Positions 42,865-51,680 of a DNA stretch of 64,000 nucleotides are shown here, in pieces. How positions within the stretch are numbered: the first letter of the stretch is position 1; each line of letters starts with the position of its first letter. The notes below the pieces were generated by a model. That model ran no database searches. It was not told the origin of the DNA and worked only from the letters and a program-made list of their open reading frames with translations. The translations under genes and the position numbers were made by a program. This DNA is from Ralstonia sp. UBA689 (GTDB taxonomy: Bacteria > Pseudomonadota > Gammaproteobacteria > Burkholderiales > Burkholderiaceae): assembly GCF_002298975.1 (NCBI RefSeq), contig NZ_DBMV01000028.1, forward strand, positions 1 through 64,000, in the 5' to 3' direction.

Positions 42865-43290
42865 TCACCGTGCCCAGGTGTTGTTCCGGTTATGCAGGAA
42901 CACGTGCACGCCGCCACTCCTGTCCTGGGCGACGCCCGCGCTGCCCCAGGGGTAGTCGGTCATGCTGCCCGGGTCCTGGCCAAGCTTTTTGGCAATTCAG
43001 CGGCGGTGGCGCTGTTCCGCGTCGATGTCGTTGTCACTGGCCGGTTGTGCAAGCTCGAAGGACACGCTCACCAGCGCGCCAGCCTCAAAGCGCAGGCTAA
43101 CGGTGACCGGCGTGGCCTCATCCAGCAGCGCGGCTGTGGCGAACTGGCATGGCACCGTTGCGCCCGCGACCCGCACCGGCCGCTCGGGCTCGACGACGAA
43201 GCGCGCGGGCAGGGCACTTGTCGCCGTCTGTGGCGTCACGCGAGAGCCGCCGAGCAGGACTTCGCCTGTGGCGTCATTCATGCGGATCAT
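42865..43290 (-). pseudogene. Conserved hypothetical protein interrupted by an in-frame stop
   Basis: The minus-strand frame MIRMNDATGEVLLGGSRVTP runs 97 codons to a TGA at 42997-42999. In the same frame it carries on for 43 codons: IAKKLGQDPGSMTDYPWGSA through GVHVFLHNRNNTWAR to a TGA at 42865. The continuation reads as normal coding sequence and ends as a compact domain. The simplest reading is TGG to TGA nonsense decay. Function unknown. Confidence 0.7.
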
Positions 43291-43392
43291 GAGGCGTTGG
43301 CCGGAAAACGCATTGTTGCGCCGTCAGCGTCCTGGCAACAACCATGCATGTCTGCCATATCCCCCTCGCATGGGCGGGGGCGGCTCAAGTTC

Positions 43393-43426
43393 GGGGCCAC
43401 CCTGCCGTAGCAGGTTGAGTGGCCCC
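43393..43426 (+). other. Hairpin in the leader of the chemoreceptor gene
   Basis: GGGGCCAC (43393-43400) pairs perfectly with GTGGCCCC (43419-43426), stacked on an inner CCTGC/GCAGG stem with loop CGTA; TTGA bulges on one side. No T-run. No GEMM (c-di-GMP) riboswitch motif was recognised despite the chemoreceptor context. Confidence 0.5.
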
Positions 43427-43526
43427 CGACAGCCGGCAGCCGTTCTGGAGGGCGCTACGGTCGCACCCGTATGCAGTCTGATTCACTGATTCACACAGGA
43501 CGTTCCACCAGAAGAATAGAAGAATC

Positions 43527-45329
43527 ATGATCTCCTCTCTCCGAACCCGCATTCTCCTCATCTCGTCAGCCACCGTGATTGGTGCGTTGGCGTTGTCCGG
43601 CGCGGCCACGTATTCCATCGTGCGAAACAACACGATGGAATCGATTGACCAGAACCTCGCTGCCATCGCCAGCGGCAACACATTCGCCATCGACAAGTGG
43701 GTGGCCGCCAAGGTGCAGGCCGTCAAGGCCACCGCTGAAGTGGTCGAGCACGGCGATCCGCAGGGCTTTGGCAAGCACATGGGCAATGCCAACGGTTTCC
43801 CGATCATCACGATCGGCTGGACCGACAAATCGTTCATCTCCACCAGCAGCACCACGCCCAAGGACTACGATCCGACCGTGCGCCCCTGGTACAAGCAAGC
43901 CATCGCCGCCGGCAAGCTGACCGTCACCAAGCCCTACGGCGATGTGTCGACCGGCGTGCAGTACGTGTCGTTTGCCGCGCCGCTGGTGCAGAACGGCGAG
44001 ACCACGGGCGCGATCTCGGGTGCCGTGCCGCTGGACGGCGTGCGCGAAGTGGTGGCCGCCGTGCACCCGACGCCGTCGAGCCTGGCCTTCGTGGTCGCCA
44101 AGGATGGCCAGGTGATCGCCCACCCCGACGCCAAGCTGATGCTCAAGCCCGCGACGGACGTGGCCGCTTCGCTCAATGCCGACACGCTCGCCAACCTGGC
44201 CAAGGCCACTGCGCCGCTGGAGGTTGAACTGGCGGGCGCGCCGAAGCTGCTCAAGGCAAAGGCCGTGCAGGGCACGGATTGGTACCTCGTGATCGCCTTG
44301 GACAAGGCTGAGGCCACCGCCGGTTTGCGCAACGTCGTGCAGGCGCTTGCCGTTGCCATGGTGCTGCTGACGCTGGCCGCCGTGGGCATCGCCGCGTTCT
44401 TCACGTCGCAATCGTTCCGGCGTCTTTCACAGGTGCGCGATGCGATGGATACCATCGGCGCCGGCGGCGGCGACCTCACGCACCGCCTGCCAGTAGTCGG
44501 CAACGACGAGGTGGCGCAGATTTCCGCCTCGTTCAACACTTTCATCGACAAGATCGGCGAGGTGTTGCTGGAAGTGCGTGCCAGTGTCGACAGCATGAAG
44601 TCGGCCACCGGCGAGATCGAAATGGGCAACCGAGATCTATCCAACCGCACCGAGGTTTCGGCCAGCAACCTGCAGGAAACCTCCGCCGCGCTCACGGAGC
44701 TGACCACCAGCGTGAAGAATTCCGCCGACGCGGCCCTGCAAGCCACGCGCCTGGCGAGCGAAGCTAGCGACGCCGCCACACGCGGCGGCGAGGTGGTGTC
44801 GAGCGCGGTGAGCACGATGGACGAGATTGCCAAATCCTCCGCGCGCATCACCGAGATCATCAGCGTGATCGACAGCATTGCGTTCCAGACCAACATCCTG
44901 GCGCTGAATGCCGCCGTGGAGGCGGCGCGCGCCGGCGAGCAGGGCCGCGGCTTTGCCGTGGTGGCCGGCGAGGTGCGCACGCTGGCGCAACGCAGCGCCA
45001 CCGCCGCGCGTGAGATCAAGGATCTGATCCAGGCCTCCGAAGCCAGCGTGAAGACCGGCGCCCAGCGCGTGCAGGCCGCTGGGGTGACGATGCAGGAGAT
45101 CGTGGCCGGCATCGAGCGCGTGGCCCGCATCATCGGCGAGATTGATGGCGCCATGCACGAGCAGAGCGCCGGCATCAGCCAGATCGATCGCAGCGTCGCC
45201 GAAATGGATCAGGCCACGCAGCAGAACGCCGCGCTGGTGGAGCAGTCCACCGCCGCATCGTCGATGCTCAATGAACAGGCGCACACGCTGGCGCACACCG
45301 TGGGGCTGTTCAAGCTGCGCGCGGGTTGA
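43527..45329 (+). CDS. Methyl-accepting chemotaxis protein with dCache sensor
   Basis: A 600-residue receptor. TM1 lies near residues 10-30 (LLISSATVIGALALSGAATY), followed by a double-Cache periplasmic sensor (RPWYKQAIAAGKLTVTKPYG; FVVAKDGQVIAHPDAKLML), TM2 (VQALAVAMVLLTLAAVGIAA), a HAMP domain and the signalling hairpin SIAFQTNILALNAAVEAARA, GEQGRGFAVVAGEVRTLAQR. It ends FKLRAG with no CheR/CheB pentapeptide. dCache receptors often sense amino acids or organic acids. Another in-frame segment follows its stop. Confidence 0.93.
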   Translation: MISSLRTRILLISSATVIGALALSGAATYSIVRNNTMESIDQNLAAIASGNTFAIDKWVAAKVQAVKATAEVVEHGDPQGFGKHMGNANGFPIITIGWTDKSFISTSSTTPKDYDPTVRPWYKQAIAAGKLTVTKPYGDVSTGVQYVSFAAPLVQNGETTGAISGAVPLDGVREVVAAVHPTPSSLAFVVAKDGQVIAHPDAKLMLKPATDVAASLNADTLANLAKATAPLEVELAGAPKLLKAKAVQGTDWYLVIALDKAEATAGLRNVVQALAVAMVLLTLAAVGIAAFFTSQSFRRLSQVRDAMDTIGAGGGDLTHRLPVVGNDEVAQISASFNTFIDKIGEVLLEVRASVDSMKSATGEIEMGNRDLSNRTEVSASNLQETSAALTELTTSVKNSADAALQATRLASEASDAATRGGEVVSSAVSTMDEIAKSSARITEIISVIDSIAFQTNILALNAAVEAARAGEQGRGFAVVAGEVRTLAQRSATAAREIKDLIQASEASVKTGAQRVQAAGVTMQEIVAGIERVARIIGEIDGAMHEQSAGISQIDRSVAEMDQATQQNAALVEQSTAASSMLNEQAHTLAHTVGLFKLRAG

Positions 45330-45509
45330 CGCCTGCGCCGTCGCGTGGTCGAAGCGCAGGCCGCCAACAGCGCGCGCTTTGGCCGACAGGATGGCATCTC
45401 CACCGAGCTCGACCTTGTCCGGCCCATGCTCGATGCCGTGTGGATGCCCAATGCACGCAATGGCAAGCCGGTGCAGGCCGGCGACCGGGTGATGCAGATG
45501 TGGGTGTAG
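45330..45509 (+). other. Open coding-like segment after the MCP stop
   Basis: The frame continues directly after the receptor's TGA for about 59 codons, including ISTELDLVRPMLDAVWMPNA and RNGKPVQAGDRVMQMWV, ending in a TAG. It lacks a start and looks like a protein C-terminus whose 5' end was lost. The family was not recognised. Confidence 0.4.
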
Positions 45510-45515
45510 CGCTGC

Positions 45516-46327
45516 CTACTGAACCGGTGGCGAGCAGGCGAGAAGTGCCAGTAGGAAGAAGATCATCCCAAAGCCCGCCGTGAACAGCGCCAGCGCAATG
45601 CGGCGCTCGCGGGCCGCGGCCCGGTGCAGTTCGGCAATCACGAAGGCATTGGTGAACAGCAGCCACGCCATCGCCGCCAGCTTGATGCCGCTCAATTGGC
45701 GCTTGGCAAGCTGCAGCCGCGCGGCTCGGGCGTTTTCGATGGCATCCAGGTGTTTTTCCAGCTCGTCGAATTCGTGCGCAATATGCTGGGGCGCATCGAT
45801 GCGCCGCACGTCGACCGGCGTTGCCCGCGCGATGCCTGTTGCGTGCTGTCGTAGCGCGCTGCCCAGAGCGATTCCCGCAATTGCGCAAAAGCACGCCCGG
45901 TCTGCGGACTCGATTGACGCTTTGCCATGGCCGGCCATTCGTCCTCCACCGCGCTGCGTGCGTAGACCAGCAGCGCGGTCTGAATGGGGGTGGCGAGCTT
46001 GGCGGGCAGGGCATCGAGAATGCGCAGCGCCTCTGCGGCGGCGAGGCCTTCGCGCTCCACGGCGGCTTCGGCACGGGCGTTCTGCGTCCAGATATCGCTG
46101 GAGATGAAACCGAGGATGACCGCCGTGGGCACCAGCAGCCCGGTCAGCAGCGTGCCGATGATGTTGGCGCCCGGCCGGGTCGGCCACAGGCGCGCCAGCG
46201 TGGCAGACCCCGCCGACGCAACGGCCGACACGATCCCCAACGAGATGAAGCACACCGCCAGCAGCGCCGAATTGGAAAGGGTAAACAGCCAGCTGTAGTA
46301 ATCGAAATGAAGCATGGTGCGCGACAC
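45516..46327 (-). pseudogene. DUF4239-type membrane protein with frameshift
   Basis: The N-terminal frame starts MSRTMLHFDYYSWLFTLSNS, with a membrane segment and FISSDIWTQNARAEAAVERE, to SLWAARYDSTQQA. The matching C-terminus is in another frame: PVDVRRIDAPQHIAHEFDEL, ALLACSPPVQ and two membrane segments (MAWLLFTNAFVIAELH; IALALFTAGFGMIFFLLALL). The shift lies around 45835-45860. Combined length and pattern fit bestrophin-like DUF4239 proteins. A sequencing error is possible but should be checked. Confidence 0.75.
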
Positions 46328-46592
46328 GCCCGCCCGGGAAGATGGGGCGGGATGCTCTCACGCACGGTGGGCCGGTTCAATTGCCGCAGTGCGCTGTTGG
46401 TGCGAATGGTGATGGCGTCGCGTGGGGTGGTCGCTGTGTCTCAGCGCTTGGCGCGACCTTCCGCCGAAAGCAGGGGGAGGCGCCTTGCAGGCGGCGGCCG
46501 CGACCTCAGGAATCGCCCTAAGTCTCTGCGCCCACGCGCCGACGCGACAATCGCTGCGAGAATTCATTACGATCGCGCCAAGAGGAGGCATC

Positions 46593-47090
46593 ATGCATCG
46601 CCATCGTTCCGTTGCCGCCGTCCGGGCGGTTTGCGGCACGGCCGCATTGGCCGCGTTGGTCGGTCATGCCAGCGCATTTGCGCAGGCATCGGCCCCGGCT
46701 GCCGCACCGACCACCCAGTCCGCCCCGCGACCGCTTACGCCGCAGATCATCAACATGGGCAGCATGACCGCAGACGAGATCGGCCCGGTCATCGCCGAAA
46801 TGGGCACGCTGCGCACCAAGGGGTTGGTGGCGACGCCCAACGGCACGGTCGGTATCCAGGTCGGCACCGTGGCCAAGCACACGCATACCTACTCGGACGA
46901 GATCCAGTATGTAATGTCCGGCACCGCCACTTTCTGGCTCGACAACGCGCCGCGAGAGGTACGGGCGGGGGATCTGATCGTCATTCCGCACGGCGTGGTG
47001 CACGGAACGCTGACAACGAGCACCGATTTCAAGGCCATGGCGATCAAGCTGCCGCCGCAGCGGGCAGGCGATACGCACAAGGTGCCTTGA
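46593..47090 (+). CDS. Exported cupin protein
   Basis: A 165-residue protein. Signal peptide ends LVGHASAFAQ; a Pro/Ala linker precedes a cupin domain: VAKHTHTYSDEIQYVMSGTA (motif 1 with His, His and Glu) and GDLIVIPHGVVHGTLTTS (motif 2). Start ATG at 46593 follows AGAGGAGG. Probably a periplasmic metal-dependent enzyme of unknown substrate. The longer upstream frame is rejected. Confidence 0.85.
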   Translation: MHRHRSVAAVRAVCGTAALAALVGHASAFAQASAPAAAPTTQSAPRPLTPQIINMGSMTADEIGPVIAEMGTLRTKGLVATPNGTVGIQVGTVAKHTHTYSDEIQYVMSGTATFWLDNAPREVRAGDLIVIPHGVVHGTLTTSTDFKAMAIKLPPQRAGDTHKVP

Positions 47091-47155
47091 CCGGGGGCAG
47101 CTTTTGCCGATGGGCCATCCCTTACAATGACGCCCTCCGCAAAAGTCCACCCGCC

Positions 47156-48250
47156 ATGTCCGCACCGCTCGCCAACGACACCTTCCTGCGCGCCCTGCGC
47201 CGCCAGCCCACCGACTACACGCCGCTGTGGCTGATGCGCCAGGCGGGCCGCTACCTGCCCGAGTACAACGCCACGCGTGCGCGTGCCGGCAGCTTCCTCG
47301 GCCTGGCCAAATCGCCGGCTTATGCGACCGAGGTGACGTTGCAGCCGCTGGACCGCTTTCCGCTGGACGCGGCCATCCTCTTCTCCGACATCCTGACCGT
47401 GCCCGACGCCATGGGCCTGGGCCTATCGTTCGCGCAGGGCGAAGGCCCGCGTTTTGCCAAGCCGGTGCGCTCCGAAGCCGATGTGGCGGCGCTGTCGGTG
47501 CCCGACATGTCGTCGCTGCAATACGTGTTCGATGCCGTGGCGGAAATCCGCCGCGCGCTCGTGCAGGACGGCCGCCAGCGTGTGCCGCTCATCGGCTTCT
47601 CGGGCAGCCCGTGGACGCTCGCCTGTTACATGGTCGAGGGCGGCGGGTCGGACGACTTCCGCACCGTCAAGTCGATGCTCTACGCGCGTCCGGACCTGAT
47701 GCATCGCATCCTGGAGATCAACGCGCAGGCCGTGATCGACTACCTGAACGCGCAGATTGATGCCGGTGCCCAGGCTGTGCAGGTGTTCGATACCTGGGGC
47801 GGCGCGCTGGCCGATGGCATCTACCATGAGTTCTCGCTGGCCTACATGGCACGCGTGGTGGAAGGCATCCGCGCCGGGGCTGATGGCCAGCGCGTGCCGG
47901 TCATCCTGTTCACCAAGGGCGGCGGCCTGTGGCTCGAAGCCATGGCCGAGACCGGCGCCGATGCGCTGGGCGTGGATTGGACGGTCAACCTGCAGCTTGC
48001 GCGCCAGCGCACCGGCGGCCGTGTTGCCTTGCAGGGCAACCTGGACCCGACCGTGCTCTTTGCCGAACCTGAGGCGATTCGCGCACAAGTGCGCCGGGTG
48101 CTGGAAGACTATGCGGCCGGCGGCGACAGCGACGGCCACGTCTTCAACCTGGGCCATGGCATCTCGCAGTTCACGCCGCCCGAGGCGGTTTCGGTGCTGG
48201 TGGACGAGGTGCACAGCTTCAGCCGCGCACTGCGCGCAAAGGCCGCATAA
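47156..48250 (+). CDS. hemE: Uroporphyrinogen decarboxylase
   Basis: A 364-residue cytoplasmic enzyme turning uroporphyrinogen III into coproporphyrinogen III in haem synthesis. Signature LWLMRQAGRYLPEYNATRAR near residue 23; IGFSGSPWTLACYMVEGGGS and NLGHGISQFTPPEAVSVLVD are also conserved. The start at 47156 gives the normal length; the upstream frame is long only because GC-rich. A terminator lies about 140 bp after the stop. Confidence 0.97.
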   Translation: MSAPLANDTFLRALRRQPTDYTPLWLMRQAGRYLPEYNATRARAGSFLGLAKSPAYATEVTLQPLDRFPLDAAILFSDILTVPDAMGLGLSFAQGEGPRFAKPVRSEADVAALSVPDMSSLQYVFDAVAEIRRALVQDGRQRVPLIGFSGSPWTLACYMVEGGGSDDFRTVKSMLYARPDLMHRILEINAQAVIDYLNAQIDAGAQAVQVFDTWGGALADGIYHEFSLAYMARVVEGIRAGADGQRVPVILFTKGGGLWLEAMAETGADALGVDWTVNLQLARQRTGGRVALQGNLDPTVLFAEPEAIRAQVRRVLEDYAAGGDSDGHVFNLGHGISQFTPPEAVSVLVDEVHSFSRALRAKAA

Positions 48251-48388
48251 CCGGCCGATGTTGCAGTGCGATGGCGTTTGAATTGAGCCACGACGGTGCG
48301 TGAAGCCGAGGGCACGGGTGGAAAGCTCGCCGCTTTGGTGCAAGAAGGGTGAGCAACTACTCGCGTGCAGGGGGCGTCGGCTGGCCTC

Positions 48389-48422
48389 AAAGCGCTGTCA
48401 AGCGATTTATTTCGCGCTTTTT
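48389..48422 (+). terminator. Likely hemE terminator
   Basis: AAAGCGC (48389-48395) pairs with GCGCTTT (48414-48420), with a nested GCGA/TCGC option, followed by TT to give five T residues. Confidence 0.6.
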
Positions 48423-48451
48423 GGTGCGTAACCCGGCTGTCAAGACTTGAC

Positions 48452-48653
48452 TTATGCACAAAGCTGTCACGGCTGGTTCTTATCGCGGCGCAACACGAGG
48501 TGGCCTACGCATTCTCCGCATAAGTGTTTGATTTTTTTGAAAGAAAGCCGCGTGCGCGGAAATCGTGCAAGCTAGAAGAGTGCTTGATTTACCGGCCTTC
48601 GCGGGCGTAACAGGCAACTTTTCAACAAAGTTATCCACAGGTTGTGTGGATAG
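48452..48653. other. DnaA-box-like cluster before priA
   Basis: TTATGCACA (48452-48460) fits TTATNCACA; TTATCCACA (48631-48639) is the perfect DnaA box; TGTGGATAG (48645-48653) is an inverted box with one mismatch. An AT-rich run (TTTGATTTTTTTGAAAGAAA) lies between them. dnaA is not nearby in the window. Confidence 0.55.
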
Positions 48654-48834
48654 CCTCGAAAACCGGTCACCGATCAGGGCGCCAAGGCATAAACCTCAAG
48701 TAATACTTGAAGATTGAACGGCGCACGCCGATCGCTGTGTGGGCAAGGTGAGACCGGCGGGGCGCTTTTCCCGGGTGCTGGATACGCCGCTGCACCGCAA
48801 CAATCCCTTTGTCATTCAACCGTTTGCGCTTCGC

Positions 48835-51141
48835 ATGACCCTCACCCACGTCGACGCCACCTTGCCTGATGCCGGGGCGTCGGCCGCCATTGCGCGTGTG
48901 GTGATCGATACACCGCTCGATGCCGTATTCGACTACCGATGCGCGCAACCGGTGCTGCCGGGGCAACTGGTGGTCGTGCCATTCGGCAACCGGCGCGTGG
49001 TGGCCCTGGTGGTGGAGGCCGCCGATACCACCGACGTGCCGCAGGACCGCCTGCGTGACGTCGAACGCGTGCTCGACTGGGTGCCGCCGCTGGATACCGA
49101 ATGGCGCGCGTTGGCTGAGTTCGCGGCCGGCTACTACCACCGGGCGCTGGGTGAAGTGACCTTGCCCGCGCTGCCGCCACTGTGGCGCACGCCCGGTAGT
49201 TGGGACAACCTCGCGCGCCAAGCTACGGAAACCGTCTATCTGATGCAGGAGCCGGCGTCCGCTCACGCCACCGCATTGCTGGACAGCGTGCCCAAGCGCG
49301 CCGCAGGAGCAATGCGACTGGCCGAAGCGCTGACCGGCGACGGCGAGCTGTCCACCAGCGCCGCCGTCGCCCTGCACGGCCAAGCCGTGGCCAAGCTTCG
49401 CGACTGGGCGGCCGTGGGCTGGCTGCGCGCGGAATTGCGGCCCAAGGCGCTGCTGCCGGTGCCGCTCGAATTACCCGAGCCGTCCGTCGCGCCCGCGCTG
49501 AACGCCGAGCAGGCCGCCGCCGTGGCCGCCATCGCGCAGGCGGGCGCTGGCGGTGCCTTCAGCCCGTTTCTGCTGTACGGCGTAACCGGCAGCGGCAAGA
49601 CCGAGGTGTACCTGCACGCCATCGCCGATGCCCTGACGCGCAATCCGGCCGCGCAGGTGTTGATGCTGGTGCCCGAGATCAACCTGACGCCGCAGCTCGA
49701 AGCACGCATCGCGGCACGCTTTCCTGGCGTGCCAATGGCGGCGCTGCACAGCGGTCTGGCCGAGCAGCCGCGCGCGCTGAACTGGCTGGCCGCGCATCGC
49801 GGCGAGGCGCGCATCGTGCTCGGCACGCGGCTGGCGATGCTGGCCTCGCTGCCGAACCTCGCGCTTATCCTCGTCGACGAGGAGCACGACACGTCGTACA
49901 AGCAGCAGGAAGGCCTGCGCTACTCCGCGCGCGATCTGGCGCTGTGGCGGGCCAAGCAGCGCAACATCCCGGTTGTGCTGGGCTCGGCTACGCCGTCACT
50001 GGAGACCTGGTGGCGCGCGGAACAGGGCGCCACCACGCGCCTGACGCTATCGCAGCGCGCGCAGGCCGACGCCGTGCTGCCGCGCGTATCGCTCGTCGAC
50101 CTGACCCTGGAGCGTCGCGCCGGGCGCGAGATCCGAGATGGGCTCTCCAAACCGCTGGTTGATGCCATTGCGGACCGCCTCGCGCGCGGCGAGCAGAGCC
50201 TGCTGTTCCTCAACCGCCGTGGCTATGCGCCGGTGCTCTCGTGCGACGCGTGCGGGTGGCTATCGGGCTGCCCGCGCTGCTCGGCGTACCTCGTACTGCA
50301 CAAGCCCGAGCGACGCCTGCGCTGCCACCACTGCGGTTATGAATCGAGCATCCCACACCATTGCCCGGACTGCGGCAACGTCGACATCGCCCCGCTCGGG
50401 CGCGGCACGCAGCGCATTGAGGAAACGCTCGGCGAGCTGTTTCCGCAGGCGCGCGTGGCCCGCATCGACGCCGATTCCACCCGCCGCAAGGGCAGCGCCG
50501 AAGCGCTGTTCGACACCGTGCACGAAGGCAGCGTCGACATCCTGATCGGCACGCAGATGGTCGCGAAGGGGCACGACTTCCAGCGCGTGACGCTGGTGGG
50601 CGTGGTCGCGCCCGACCCTTCGCTGTTTTCGCACGACTTCCGCGCTGGGGAGCATCTCTTTGCCTCGCTGATGCAGGTGGCCGGCCGTGCGGGCCGGGCG
50701 GGCTTGGCCGGCGAGGTGCTGATTCAGACCCGGTATCCCGACGCACCGGCGCTGCAGGCGCTGGTTCGGCACGACTACGACGGTTTTGCGCGCCAGTTGC
50801 TGCGGGAGCGCAAGCAGGCCGGGCTGCCGCCGTTTGCCTATCAGGCGTTGTTGACCGCCGAGCACAAGGAAGTGGCGCGGGCGCTGGAGTTTCTGGGCGC
50901 TGCGCGTTCGGCGGGTGAAGCGTTGGCGGCTGATTTGGGTGCGCCGGTGTTTTTGCATGATCCGGTGCCGATGACGATGGTGCGGCTGGCCAACCGCGAG
51001 CGGGCACAGTTGCTGGTGGAATCCGGTTCTCGGGCGGCTTTGCAGAAGCTTTTGACTGCTTGGACTGAGGGGTTTGCTGGGATCGGAAAGACTGTGAAGG
51101 GGGTGCGGTGGCAGTTGGAGATTGATCCTTTGCGGATTTGA
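48835..51141 (+). CDS. priA: Primosomal replication restart helicase PriA
   Basis: A 768-residue 3'-5' helicase that reloads the replisome at stalled forks. The N-terminal DNA-binding domain starts AIARVVIDTPLDAVFDYRCA; Walker A is GVTGSGKTEVY, the DEAH motif is VDEEHDTSYKQQ. Two zinc sites bind via CDACGWLSGCPRC and CHHCG...CPDCG cysteines. The ATG at 48835 is chosen over a GTG at 48739, which would add 32 residues with no homology. DnaA-box-like sites lie upstream. Confidence 0.95.
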   Translation: MTLTHVDATLPDAGASAAIARVVIDTPLDAVFDYRCAQPVLPGQLVVVPFGNRRVVALVVEAADTTDVPQDRLRDVERVLDWVPPLDTEWRALAEFAAGYYHRALGEVTLPALPPLWRTPGSWDNLARQATETVYLMQEPASAHATALLDSVPKRAAGAMRLAEALTGDGELSTSAAVALHGQAVAKLRDWAAVGWLRAELRPKALLPVPLELPEPSVAPALNAEQAAAVAAIAQAGAGGAFSPFLLYGVTGSGKTEVYLHAIADALTRNPAAQVLMLVPEINLTPQLEARIAARFPGVPMAALHSGLAEQPRALNWLAAHRGEARIVLGTRLAMLASLPNLALILVDEEHDTSYKQQEGLRYSARDLALWRAKQRNIPVVLGSATPSLETWWRAEQGATTRLTLSQRAQADAVLPRVSLVDLTLERRAGREIRDGLSKPLVDAIADRLARGEQSLLFLNRRGYAPVLSCDACGWLSGCPRCSAYLVLHKPERRLRCHHCGYESSIPHHCPDCGNVDIAPLGRGTQRIEETLGELFPQARVARIDADSTRRKGSAEALFDTVHEGSVDILIGTQMVAKGHDFQRVTLVGVVAPDPSLFSHDFRAGEHLFASLMQVAGRAGRAGLAGEVLIQTRYPDAPALQALVRHDYDGFARQLLRERKQAGLPPFAYQALLTAEHKEVARALEFLGAARSAGEALAADLGAPVFLHDPVPMTMVRLANRERAQLLVESGSRAALQKLLTAWTEGFAGIGKTVKGVRWQLEIDPLRI

Positions 51142-51357
51142 GGGCTGGTGGTCCACCTCCCTTTCGTACCCTGCCGGGCACGACTCACTTTTCTTTGTCT
51201 TGCCAAAGAAAAGTAAGCAAAAGAAAGGCGCGCCCGAGATGGCGAAAGATTCCTTGAATTTGCGTAACCGGGCGGAGGCGGGGAAAACTCGCTGCGCTCA
51301 GACAGTTCCCCACCTCTTTTCCGCCCGCTTACGAAAATTCAAGGCGCCATCAAGGGC
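51141..51357 (-). repeat. Interspersed structured repeat, copy 2 (inverted)
   Basis: Directly after priA, opposite in orientation to copies 1 and 3. Same plan: ACTTTTCTTTG/CAAAGAAAAGT hairpin (51185-51215), GCCCGAGATGGCGAAAGATT, then the long hairpin ending CCTTGAATT...AAGGCGCCATC. The middle of its long stem has changed on both sides (GGGCGG with CCGCCC; GTAA with TTAC) and still pairs. A GCGCTCAGACAG loop is shared with copy 3. Confidence 0.85.
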
Positions 51358-51373
51358 TCAACGTCAAAAGCAA

Positions 51374-51401
51374 AAGGCCAACCCGTCGTGAGGTTGGCCT
51401 T
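51374..51401. terminator. Bidirectional terminator between repeat copies
   Basis: AAGGCCAACC (51374-51383) and GGTTGGCCTT (51392-51401) form a perfect 10-bp stem, with A-run upstream and TGTCGTTT downstream. Probably ends priA transcription. Confidence 0.8.
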
Positions 51402-51452
51402 GTCGTTTGGGCTGGCGCCCAGAGGGTGTGGCTGTTGTCCTTTGACTTTCCT

Positions 51453-51680
51453 GCCCTAGATGGCGCCTTGAATTTCTGTTGCAGGGAGGAAAAAGGAAGG
51501 GAAACTGTCTGAGCGCAGCGAGTTTTTCCCTTCCCCTCCCTGCGACAGAAATTCAAGGAGTGGGTCGCCATCTCGGGCGCGCATTTCTTTGCTTACTTTC
51601 TTTGGGCAAGACCAAAGAAAGTGAGTCAGCCCCGGCAGGGGATGAAACAAGGGATGCACCAACAACAAAAAAACAAGCCC
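51453..51680 (+). repeat. Interspersed structured repeat, copy 3
   Basis: Very close to copy 1: CCCTAGATGGCGCCTTGAAT then GCAGGGAGGAAAAAGG, and the returning arm CTCCCTGCGACAG...GCCATCTCGGGC, an ACTTTCTTTG hairpin and CCCCGGCAGGGGATGAAAC, ending in an A-rich tail. Its central loop holds GAAACTGTCTGAGCGCAGCG. Copies 2 and 3 are arranged head to head around the terminator. It ends about 165 bp before the putA start. Confidence 0.87.

Noticed and set aside
43291..43526. c-di-GMP (GEMM) riboswitch before the chemoreceptor gene
   Set aside because: A hairpin exists but the conserved GEMM nucleotides are not present.
48739..48834. GTG start of priA at 48739
   Set aside because: Adds 32 residues without homology; the ATG at 48835 gives the normal PriA N-terminus.
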